From Planctomycetaceae bacterium (GTDB lineage Bacteria > Planctomycetota > Planctomycetia > Planctomycetales > Planctomycetaceae), in the NCBI GenBank assembly GCA_003445035.1, contig DLVV01000336.1, positions 1 through 13,974 of the forward strand: 13,974 bases of DNA. Reading direction: 5' to 3'. A model generated the notes under the pieces. It was not told the DNA's origin. It was given only the letters and a program-made list of their open reading frames with translations, and ran no database searches. The position numbers and the translations under genes are program-made. Each line of letters starts with the position of its first letter. Positions within the stretch are counted from its first letter, which is position 1. Below, piece after piece: positions 7,929-13,974 of this stretch.

Positions 7929-9092
7929 ATGGAGCCGCTGCAGTTGATCGCAACGACCGCCTTCGGGCTGGAGGCCGTCGTATCGAGAGAGCTCGAGGCG
8001 CTGGGCTACACTGAACGGACCACCAGCGACGGTCGGGTGGAGTTCACCGGGGATGCGTCCGCCGTGGCGCGGGCCAACCTGTGGCTGCGGAGTGCCGATC
8101 GCGTGCTGGTGAAGCTGGCCGGATTCGAGGCGGTCGATTTCGGGGAGTTGTTTGACCAGGTGGTCGAGTTGCCCTGGGCGGAGTGGTTGACCGAGGAGTC
8201 GAGTTTTCCGGTGCGGGCCCGGTGCGTGCGGTCGCAGATCAACAGCGAACCTGACACCCAGGCGATCGTCAAGAAGGCGGTCGTCGAGGCCTTGAAACGG
8301 ACGTGGCCTCGGGACTGGTTTGATGAGACAGGTCCGGAGATGCCAATCGACGTCACGATTCGCCGGGACCAGGTGACGGTGTCGTTGGACACCACCGGGC
8401 GGGGGCTGCATCGCCGTGGGTACCGGATCTGGACAGGTGGCGCGCCGTTGCGGGAGACACTGTCGGCGGCCCTGCTGCAGTTGAGTTACTGGGAGCCGGG
8501 CCGTGTGCTGGCCGATCCGTGTTGTGGGACCGGGACGATCTTGATCGAAGCCGCGTGGATGGCGTCCAACAGGGCACCGGGACTGGGACGGGGATTCCTG
8601 GCCGAAGAATGGCCGAGGTTGGCGGGGCCGTTGGGTGGGGGAGCCTGGAAGAACGCCCGCCAGGAGGCCGAGGACCTGGTGGTGGAGCCGCCGGAGGTCC
8701 CGCTGCTGGGTGGAGATCTGAATCCGAAAGCCCTGGAGCTGGCCAAACGCAATGCCGAGCAGGCGGGAGTCACCGCGGCGATCGAGTTCGAGCAGGTGGC
8801 CGTCGCCGATTTCGGACCTCACCACAAGTACGGCTGCGTGGTGACCAATCCTCCTTACGGTGAGAGGATGGGGGAGAAGAAGGAGGCCGAGGCGGTCTAC
8901 GGCGACCTGGGGCGGTTGGCTCGCCGCCTGGACACCTGGAGCGTGTACGCGTTGTCGGCTCACAAGGGGTTCGAGGCGATCTTCGAGGAGGCATCGGGTC
9001 GAACCGGACAGGTGAGACGGCGGAAGTTGTACAACGGCCCGATTCAGTGCACGTATTTCCAGTACGCCGGACCTCGTCCGCCCTGGACGTGA
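7929..9092 (+). CDS. THUMP-domain class I RNA methyltransferase (RlmL N-terminal/YpsC-like)
   Basis: A 387-residue protein. The frame opens at 7779 inside UbiD, but ATG 7929 gives MEPLQLIATTAFGLEAVVSREL, the standard start of this family, with a GGGG run about 9 nt upstream. The first 160 residues form the ferredoxin-like plus THUMP RNA-binding part; the SAM-dependent domain follows, with ADPCCGTGTILIEAAW (D196 start; motif I) and VVTN307PPYGERMG (motif IV, NPPY, typical of N2-guanine or N6-adenine methylation). Homologues include the RlmL half of E. coli RlmKL, which methylates G2445 of 23S rRNA, and B. subtilis YpsC. Length fits a single-domain RlmL without the RlmK fusion. The RNA target is inferred from homology only. 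It lies 17 bp after UbiD and 51 bp before the HAD gene; no functional link to either is evident. Confidence 0.92.
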   Translation: MEPLQLIATTAFGLEAVVSRELEALGYTERTTSDGRVEFTGDASAVARANLWLRSADRVLVKLAGFEAVDFGELFDQVVELPWAEWLTEESSFPVRARCVRSQINSEPDTQAIVKKAVVEALKRTWPRDWFDETGPEMPIDVTIRRDQVTVSLDTTGRGLHRRGYRIWTGGAPLRETLSAALLQLSYWEPGRVLADPCCGTGTILIEAAWMASNRAPGLGRGFLAEEWPRLAGPLGGGAWKNARQEAEDLVVEPPEVPLLGGDLNPKALELAKRNAEQAGVTAAIEFEQVAVADFGPHHKYGCVVTNPPYGERMGEKKEAEAVYGDLGRLARRLDTWSVYALSAHKGFEAIFEEASGRTGQVRRRKLYNGPIQCTYFQYAGPRPPWT

Positions 9093-9130
9093 TCCGGGAC
9101 GGCGGAATTCCGATCGGGCGTTCGAGTCCG

Positions 9131-9136
9131 TAGACT
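9131..9136 (+). promoter_or_regulatory. Possible -10 element for a leaderless HAD transcript
   Basis: TAGACT (fits TANNNT, 4 of 6 to TATAAT) ends 7 nt before ATG 9144, the distance expected if transcription begins at the start codon. A weak TTCCGA (9108-9113) lies 17 bp upstream as a possible -35. No ribosome site precedes the ATG. Tentative. Confidence 0.3.
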
Positions 9137-9143
9137 GCCTGCC

Positions 9144-10025
9144 ATGACCGGGTCGCACGAACACGATTATCACCGACGCGTCGAAGAGGCCACCGGAGAG
9201 TTCTTGCCGGGCACTTCGATCGAGATCTTCTCCGATGGACGAGGCGACCTTCCCCCCGCCTACGCGCTGTTTGACTTCGACGGCACATTGAGCCTGGTTC
9301 GCGAGGGGTGGGTGGACGTGATGGTGCCGATGATGGTCGAGATCCTGCAACAGGCTCCCGTCGCCGAGTCCGCCGATGAGTTGGCAGTGGTCTGCCGCGA
9401 GTTTGTCGACGAACTGACGGGCAAGCAGACGATCTACCAGATGATGCGGCTGGCCGAAGAGGTTCGGCAGCGGGGTGGGAGAGCTGCCGAGCCGCTCGAG
9501 TACAAGCATCTTTACCACGAGCGTCTGATGGAACGGATCGAAGTTCGTCGGGACCGATTGCGGAGCGGCGAGGCGGAGGCCGAGTCGATGCTGGTGCCCG
9601 GGTCGCTGGAGATGCTGCAGGGATTGTCCGATCGGGGGGTGAGCCTGTACCTGGCCAGTGGGACCGACGAGGCGTTTGTTCGCGAGGAGGCGGAGTTGCT
9701 GGAGATCGACCGGTTCTTCGGCTCCCACATCTACGGGGCCGTCGATGATTTCCGATCGTTTTCCAAGCAGATGGTCATCGAGCGGTTGCTGGACCACAAC
9801 GAGGTCGACGCGTCGCGGCTGGTCGGGTTTGGCGATGGATACGTCGAGATCGACAACGTGAAGACCAGTGGTGGGCTGGCCGTCGGCGTGGCCACCGACG
9901 AATCGGCCCGGAACGGTCGGGTCGATGCCTGGAAACGGGATCGCCTGGTTGGCGTGGGGGCTGACGTGATCGTGCCCGACTTCGAGGAAACCGCGGCGTT
10001 GTTGAGCTGGATGTGGAACGAGTGA
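9144..10025 (+). CDS. HAD-superfamily phosphatase with helical cap
   Basis: A 293-residue protein from ATG 9144. All four HAD motifs are present: D44-F-D46-GTLS (nucleophile and acid), A171-S172-G-T, K208 in FSKQM, and G230-D231-GYVEID237 for Mg binding. About 100 residues between motifs I and II (rich in Glu, Arg and Met) form a C1-type helical cap, which usually selects small phosphorylated substrates. About 40 residues precede motif I, an extension with no recognised domain. The substrate is unknown. The downstream HldE-like kinase makes a sugar-phosphate plausible, by analogy with GmhB, though this protein is larger and of a different HAD subgroup. No Shine-Dalgarno sequence is seen; a TAGACT hexamer 7 nt upstream of ATG suggests a leaderless start (see findings). 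The next gene begins 35 bp downstream. Confidence 0.87.
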   Translation: MTGSHEHDYHRRVEEATGEFLPGTSIEIFSDGRGDLPPAYALFDFDGTLSLVREGWVDVMVPMMVEILQQAPVAESADELAVVCREFVDELTGKQTIYQMMRLAEEVRQRGGRAAEPLEYKHLYHERLMERIEVRRDRLRSGEAEAESMLVPGSLEMLQGLSDRGVSLYLASGTDEAFVREEAELLEIDRFFGSHIYGAVDDFRSFSKQMVIERLLDHNEVDASRLVGFGDGYVEIDNVKTSGGLAVGVATDESARNGRVDAWKRDRLVGVGADVIVPDFEETAALLSWMWNE

Positions 10026-10044
10026 CGGCAGGTGGCGAGATTAC

Positions 10045-10052
10045 GAGGGGAG
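10045..10052 (+). promoter_or_regulatory. Ribosome binding site of the DHS-like gene
   Basis: GAGGGGAG lies 8 nt before ATG 10061 and selects that start over the in-frame ATG at 10013, which would overlap the end of the HAD gene and has no such site. Confidence 0.6.
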
Positions 10053-10060
10053 ACGCCGAG

Positions 10061-11044
10061 ATGACCAGGAGTCAGTTTGATCGAGGCCGGTTGTCGATTC
10101 GCCCGCTGGGTGAACGGGTGCACGACTTGCAGCAGCCCGACATCCTGAAGCGGCCGGGCGGCGAGCGGATCGCGTTCGAGCATCCGGCACTGCCGGTGCT
10201 CGCCGAGCGAACGGTCGCTGCGGCCCGGGCGGGGCGGGCGGTGTTGTGGGCCTGTGGCGGCCACGTGCTGCGTCAGGGCAGCGCGCCGTTGCTGATCGAC
10301 CTGATGGAACGTGGGCTGCTGGGCCACCTGGCCCTGAATGGCGCCGGGGCGATACACGACTTCGAACTGGCGATGATCGGTCAGACGTGCGAGAGCGTGG
10401 CCCGGTATGTCAGCGAAGGACAGTTCGGGCTCTGGAGTGAAACGGCCCGGCTCAACGATGCCGTCACCGCCGGGTACCGCGACGGGTTGGGAATGGGAGA
10501 GGCCATCGGACGGATGATCCTCGAGGAGGAGTTTCCACACGGAGAGACCAGCGTGCTGGCGGCGGGTTACCGGCTGGGCGTGCCGGTGACGATCCATGTC
10601 TCGATCGGGCAGGACATCGTCCACGAGCATCCCAATTTTGATGCCGCCGCGACCGGCGCCGCGTCCTACGCCGATTTTCTGTGCTATGCCGACACGGTCA
10701 CTCGACTCGAAGGGGGCGTGTTCCTGAACATCGGTACGGCGGTGATGGGGCCGGAGGTGTACCTGAAGGCTCTGGCGATGGCCCGCAACGTGGCTCACCA
10801 GGACGGCGAGACGATCAGCCGGTTCACGACGGCTGTCTTCGACCTGCCCGACCTGGGCGACGACCTGGACACCGAGGCCCCCAAGCACGACCCGCGGTAT
10901 TACTTCCGGCCATTCAAGACGATCCTGGTGCGGACGGTCGCCGATGGCGGCGAGAGTTTCTATGTGCGGGGCGAACACCAGGCGACAGTGCCGGCGCTGT
11001 ACGACCTGATCGACGAGGCCGACCGACGGCCGGAGGAGCCGTGA
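10061..11044 (+). CDS. Deoxyhypusine-synthase-like protein of unknown function
   Basis: A 327-residue protein from ATG 10061. I do not recognise a characterised bacterial function. Its order of motifs follows deoxyhypusine synthase (NAD-dependent Rossmann-like fold): ACGGHVLRQGSAPLLIDLM (64-82) matches the SxLxSSGxRETIxxLV block; LALNGAGAIHDFELAM (90-105) matches the TTAGGxEEDLIK block; G120-QFGLWSETARLND matches the GEF...ENGINRIGN block; PVTIHVSIGQDIVHEHP (175-191) matches the SPALTDGSLGD block; and FLNIGTAVMGPEVYLKAL (221-238) sits where GGGVVKHHIANA lies. In that last block the active-site Lys has no counterpart, so hypusine chemistry is unlikely, as expected for a bacterium. These alignments are by eye. 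Its stop TGA shares one base with the start of the kinase gene, and the HAD gene ends 35 bp upstream, so the three are probably one operon and may act in one pathway. Confidence 0.6.
   Translation: MTRSQFDRGRLSIRPLGERVHDLQQPDILKRPGGERIAFEHPALPVLAERTVAAARAGRAVLWACGGHVLRQGSAPLLIDLMERGLLGHLALNGAGAIHDFELAMIGQTCESVARYVSEGQFGLWSETARLNDAVTAGYRDGLGMGEAIGRMILEEEFPHGETSVLAAGYRLGVPVTIHVSIGQDIVHEHPNFDAAATGAASYADFLCYADTVTRLEGGVFLNIGTAVMGPEVYLKALAMARNVAHQDGETISRFTTAVFDLPDLGDDLDTEAPKHDPRYYFRPFKTILVRTVADGGESFYVRGEHQATVPALYDLIDEADRRPEEP
11032..11036 (+). promoter_or_regulatory. Ribosome binding site of the PfkB-type kinase gene
   Basis: GGAGG, inside the end of the DHS-like gene, is 7 nt before ATG 11044. 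In-frame alternatives GTG 11041 and ATG 11047 are spaced 4 and 10 nt, so 11044 fits best. Confidence 0.6.
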
Positions 11045-12084
11045 TGATGACCCCCGAGCGGTTGGACGGGTTGATCGAGCGGTTCGGTGAGTGCCGGATC
11101 GTGGTGGTCGGCGACTTTTTCCTGGACAAGTATCTGGACACCGAGCCGTCACTGGTCGAGCACAGCGTCGAGACCGGGCAGGCGGCTCACCAGGTGACCG
11201 GCATCCGCACCAGCGCGGGAGTGGCCGGCACGGTGGTCAACAACCTGGCCGCGTTGGGGACGGGTCGGTTGGAGGCGATCGGAGCGGTGGGAGCAGACGG
11301 CGAGGCCTGGGAGTTGCGTCGGTGCCTGGAGGAGCTGCGATGCGCGTCCGGTCACCTTCATGCCTTCGAGAGCCTGATGACGCCGACCTACCTCAAGCCG
11401 CGCGACCGCACCGACGCCAGCCTGGCGGGCGAGCACGAACGGTACGACACGAAGAACCGGGGGGAGATGTCCCGGGAGGTGTGTCGTGCGGTGATCGGGT
11501 CGCTGGAGAGGGTCTTGGCCGAAGGGGATGTGGACGCGGTGATCGTGGCCGACCAGGTCGAGGAGGAGGACCGGGGGGTGGTGACGGGTCCAGTTCGTGA
11601 AGCACTGTCGCGGCTGGCCGGGGAGTATCCGGATGTGATTTTCTGGGTCGACAGTCGGATCCGCATCGACCGGTTTCGAGGATTGACGATCAAGCCGAAC
11701 CAGTTCGAAGCTGTGGGGCGGGAGTTCCCGTTGCCCGGCGAGCGGGTGGAGATCGACGAAGTGACGGCGGCTGCGAGCGGTTTGCGGGAAGCGACGGGGG
11801 CGGCCGTGGTGGTGACACTGGGAGAGAGGGGGATGCTGGTGAGCGATCCCGATCCCGCGCACGTGCCGGGCGTGGAGTTGAGCGGCGAATTGGACACCAC
11901 CGGGGCAGGGGACAGTGCGACGGCAGGGTGCGTGCTGGGGTGGGCCAGCGGCGGGACGTTGGCCGAGGCAGCGCTGGTGGGCAACCTGGTGGCTTCCATC
12001 ACGGTCGAGCAGTTGGCACGGACGGGGACGGCCAGTCGAGATCAACTGCGTGATCGATTGAGACTCTGGTTGGAGCAGCGATAG
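11044..12084 (+). CDS. PfkB-family sugar kinase, HldE-N/RfaE-like
   Basis: A 346-residue protein beginning at ATG 11044, one base overlapping the previous stop (TGATG). The ribokinase/PfkB fold is shown by IVVVGDFFLDKYL (19-31), VVNNLAALG (64-72; the substrate-binding Asn-rich block), ERYD (about residues 135-138), IKPNQFEA (about 218-225), VVVTLGERGMLV, and the D284-TTGAGD290-S anion-hole and catalytic-base motif. The pattern is closest, by eye, to the kinase domain of HldE (D-glycero-D-manno-heptose-7-phosphate kinase), but the usual GGAGNVANN block reads AGVAGTVVNN. No C-terminal nucleotidyltransferase domain is fused; the protein ends just after the kinase fold at RLWLEQR. The substrate is probably a sugar or sugar phosphate but is not determined; a true HldA role is possible but unproven. 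Expressed with the DHS-like and HAD genes; followed after 14 bp by a terminator hairpin. Confidence 0.85.
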   Translation: MMTPERLDGLIERFGECRIVVVGDFFLDKYLDTEPSLVEHSVETGQAAHQVTGIRTSAGVAGTVVNNLAALGTGRLEAIGAVGADGEAWELRRCLEELRCASGHLHAFESLMTPTYLKPRDRTDASLAGEHERYDTKNRGEMSREVCRAVIGSLERVLAEGDVDAVIVADQVEEEDRGVVTGPVREALSRLAGEYPDVIFWVDSRIRIDRFRGLTIKPNQFEAVGREFPLPGERVEIDEVTAAASGLREATGAAVVVTLGERGMLVSDPDPAHVPGVELSGELDTTGAGDSATAGCVLGWASGGTLAEAALVGNLVASITVEQLARTGTASRDQLRDRLRLWLEQR

Positions 12085-12098
12085 GAGCCGGGACAAGA

Positions 12099-12136
12099 AA
12101 ACACCCCGGTAGGACCGTGGTCCTGCCGGGGTGTTT
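12099..12136. terminator. Bidirectional intrinsic terminator between kinase and groEL
   Basis: An 18-bp stem (12099-12116 with 12119-12136) pairs AAACACCCCGG... with ...CCGGGGTGTTT around a very short loop (4 nt once the end pair opens). Only one position is imperfect and it is a G-U type mismatch. The plus-strand product ends in a short T-run (GTTTGT); the minus-strand product ends in TTTTCTTGT, a better U-tract, so it can stop both the plus-strand kinase operon and the minus-strand groES-groEL operon. The convergent gene arrangement supports this. Confidence 0.85.
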
Positions 12137-12177
12137 GTCAGCCGTTGGTGTCAAAATCTCGCAGATGACCCTCGGGC

Positions 12178-13794
12178 CTAGTAAATCGACTCGTCGCCAC
12201 CGCCGGCGTGGTCGTCCTTCTTGGGCTTCTCGGCGATCAACGCGTCGCTGGTCAGCAGCAGCGTTGAGACGCTGGCCGCATTTTGCAGGGCGGTGCGGGT
12301 GACCTTGGTCGGGTCGATGATGCCCGACTTGACCAGGTCTTCGAATTCGCCCGTGGCGGCGTTGTAGCCCTTGTTGCCGTCGAGTTCCCTGACCTTCTCG
12401 CAGATCACGCTGCCATCGGCTCCGGCGTTGTCGGCGATCTGGGTCAGCGGTGCCCGGCAGGCCCGCAGGATGATGTTGTAGCCGGTCTCCTGCTCGTGGT
12501 TGAGCCCCTTGGGGTTCGAGCACGACGAGGAGGCACGCAGCAGGGCGACGCCGCCACCGGGGAGGATGCCTTCTTCGACAGCCGCCCGGGTCGCGTACAG
12601 TGCGTCTTCCACCCGCGCCTTCTTCTCTTTCATTTCGCTCTCGGTCGCGGCTCCCACGTTGACCTGGGCGACGCCACCACTGAGCTTGGCGATCCGCTCT
12701 TCGAGCTTCTCACGGTCGTAGTCGCTGGTGGAATTCTCGAGCTCACGGCGGATCTGGTCGATCCGGGCCTTGATGTCCTTCGTTTCGCCGCCACCCTCGA
12801 TCACCGTCGTGTTGTCCTTGTCGATGATGATCTTCTTGGCGGTGCCGAGGTCGGACAACTGGACGTTCTCGAGCTGGATGCCCAGGTCCTCGAAGATGGC
12901 TGTGCCACCGGTCATGATGGCCAGGTCCTGCAGGATCGCCTTGCGACGGTCGCCGTAGCCCGGGCTCTTGACCCCGACGCACTTGAAGGTGCCGCGGAGC
13001 TTGTTGATGACCAGCGTAGCCAACGCTTCGCCCTCGATGTCCTCGGCGACAATCAACAGCGGCTTGCCGGCGTTGACAACCTTCTCGAGTACCGGGACGA
13101 GGTCCTTGACGTTGGTCACCTTCTTCTCGTGAATCAGCACGTAGGCGTCTTCGTAGACGGCCTCCATCGACTGCGGATCGGTGACGAAGTAGGGCGAGAG
13201 GTATCCACGGTCGAACTGCATGCCTTCCAGTTGCTCGCAGTCGGTCGTCAGGCTCTTGCCTTCCTCGACAGTGATCACGCCGTCCTTGCCGACCTGTTCC
13301 ATGGCGTCGGACAGGATCTGGCCGATCTGGGAGTCGCCGTTGGCGGCGACGGTGCCGACCTGGGCGACAGCCTTGGCCGTGCTGCAGTCGGTGGCCATCC
13401 CGCGGAGCTTGGTGACGACGTCCTCGACGGCCTGTTCCATGCCCTGCTTCATCTCGATGGGGCTGACACCTGCGACGACAGCCTTGAGGCCCTCGTTGTA
13501 GATCGCCTCGGCCATGATCGTTGCGGTGGTCGTGCCGTCGCCGGCGACGTCGGATGTCTTGCTGGCGACTTCCTTGACCATCCGGGCGCCCATGTCCTCG
13601 AATTTGTCACTGAGCTCGATCTCGCGAGCCACGGTCACACCATCCTTGGTCACCGTCGGTGATCCAAAGCTCTTCTCCAAGATCACGTTGCGACCGCGAG
13701 GTCCCAGGGTCACTCGGACGGCACGGGCCAACTTGCTGACGCCGCGTCGCATCGATTCCTGAGCGTCCTGGTCGAAGGCAAGCATCTTTGCCAT
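12178..13794 (-). CDS. groEL: Chaperonin GroEL (60 kDa, Hsp60)
   Basis: A 538-residue chaperonin subunit, near the usual 540-550. ATG 13794 has AGAGGAG 10 nt upstream (13805-13811). GroEL hallmarks are present: [27 protein letters not shown] (27-53), AGD86GTTTATIM (ATP-binding/hydrolysis), apical block [13 protein letters not shown] with hydrophobic substrate-binding residues, and [19 protein letters not shown] (equatorial, with the catalytic Asp region). It folds client proteins with GroES in the cytoplasm. The end reads [18 protein letters not shown]: the flexible Gly-Gly-Met repeat tail common in GroEL is absent, and SSSCSN near 427 adds a cysteine. Only one groEL is visible, though planctomycetes often carry several copies, so it may be a specialised paralogue. 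It follows groES by 74 bp and ends 42 bp from the terminator hairpin. Confidence 0.97.
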   Translation of the reverse strand: MAKMLAFDQDAQESMRRGVSKLARAVRVTLGPRGRNVILEKSFGSPTVTKDGVTVAREIELSDKFEDMGARMVKEVASKTSDVAGDGTTTATIMAEAIYNEGLKAVVAGVSPIEMKQGMEQAVEDVVTKLRGMATDCSTAKAVAQVGTVAANGDSQIGQILSDAMEQVGKDGVITVEEGKSLTTDCEQLEGMQFDRGYLSPYFVTDPQSMEAVYEDAYVLIHEKKVTNVKDLVPVLEKVVNAGKPLLIVAEDIEGEALATLVINKLRGTFKCVGVKSPGYGDRRKAILQDLAIMTGGTAIFEDLGIQLENVQLSDLGTAKKIIIDKDNTTVIEGGGETKDIKARIDQIRRELENSTSDYDREKLEERIAKLSGGVAQVNVGAATESEMKEKKARVEDALYATRAAVEEGILPGGGVALLRASSSCSNPKGLNHEQETGYNIILRACRAPLTQIADNAGADGSVICEKVRELDGNKGYNAATGEFEDLVKSGIIDPTKVTRTALQNAASVSTLLLTSDALIAEKPKKDDHAGGGDESIY

Positions 13795-13868
13795 AGCTGT
13801 ATCACTCCTCTAAGAAGCTGTCTCTGGCTGTGTTGCTGGAATGTCGGGACGGTTGACGAGTCGGCAGC

Positions 13869-13974
13869 CTAGAAGGTTGCCAGGATGTCACTCTCGCGGA
13901 GCAACAGCAGTTCCTCGTCACCGATCTGGATTTCATCGCCGGCGTAGGAACTGAAGATCACCTTGTCGCCGTCC
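13869..13974 (-). CDS. groES: Co-chaperonin GroES, C-terminal end (partial)
   Basis: Only the last 34 codons are in the window: [18 protein letters not shown] then [16 protein letters not shown] and a TAG stop at 13869. This matches the GroES C terminus (GDxVxFxxYxGxEI...EELLILRExDILA). GroES is the heptameric lid that caps GroEL. The gene continues beyond the right edge, so its promoter and any CIRCE/HrcA operator lie outside the window. groEL starts 74 bp downstream on the same strand. Confidence 0.93.
   Translation of the reverse strand, partial: DGDKVIFSSYAGDEIQIGDEELLLLRESDILATF

Noticed and set aside
9103..9112. Perfect 10-bp palindrome CGGAATTCCG between the methyltransferase and HAD genes
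   Set aside because: Too short and without a loop or T-run for a terminator; no matching sites seen elsewhere to support an operator.
7920..9797. Long minus-strand frame (625 codons) opposite the methyltransferase and HAD genes
   Set aside because: The plus-strand proteins have full catalytic motifs; the opposite translation is low-complexity, rich in Arg, Pro, Gln and His, without domains.
10061..11044. Calling the DHS-like gene a true deoxyhypusine synthase
   Set aside because: The active-site lysine block is not conserved and bacteria lack the eIF5A substrate.
12283..13662. Long open frame (459 codons) on the plus strand opposite groEL
   Set aside because: It is antisense to the unmistakable groEL and arises from GC-rich codon use; its translation matches no family I recognise.

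Overview
The window is GC-rich bacterial DNA with tightly packed genes. A partial DUF1549-type protein (signal peptide, Ig-like domains, CX4CH motif) lies next to a Tat-type DUF1501 protein. That pairing is characteristic of Planctomycetota, so I infer a planctomycete chromosome. I see no mobile element, tRNA, rRNA, CRISPR array or phage gene. Most of the window looks like ordinary chromosomal backbone with some poorly characterised families.

Layout, left to right. (1) Positions 1-1211, minus: N-terminal part of a secreted Big_2/DUF1549 protein that runs off the left edge. (2) A 298-bp divergent spacer with a good sigma70-like promoter facing right. (3) 1510-2835, plus: DUF1501 protein. (4) A minus-strand cluster read from 6012 down to 2845: membrane-anchored calcineurin-like phosphoesterase, right-handed beta-helix protein, and CYTH-domain protein, the last two overlapping by 4 bp. 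(5) A plus-strand series from 6085 to 12084: UbiD-family decarboxylase, THUMP/RlmL-like RNA methyltransferase, HAD phosphatase, a deoxyhypusine-synthase-like protein, and a PfkB/HldE-like sugar kinase. (6) A strong bidirectional terminator hairpin at 12099-12136. (7) groEL and the 3' end of groES, minus strand, running off the right edge.

The part most worth a second look is the HAD phosphatase, DHS-like protein and PfkB kinase set (9144-12084). A kinase and a phosphatase of these classes recall the HldE/GmhB steps of ADP-heptose synthesis. The third partner has the layout of deoxyhypusine synthase but appears to lack its active-site lysine region, and no nucleotidyltransferase is present. 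This suggests an uncharacterised small-molecule (possibly sugar-phosphate) pathway; that is inference, not demonstrated. Other points are a GroEL without the usual Gly-Gly-Met tail, a pectate-lyase-like beta-helix protein without a signal peptide, and a possible leaderless start for the HAD gene.
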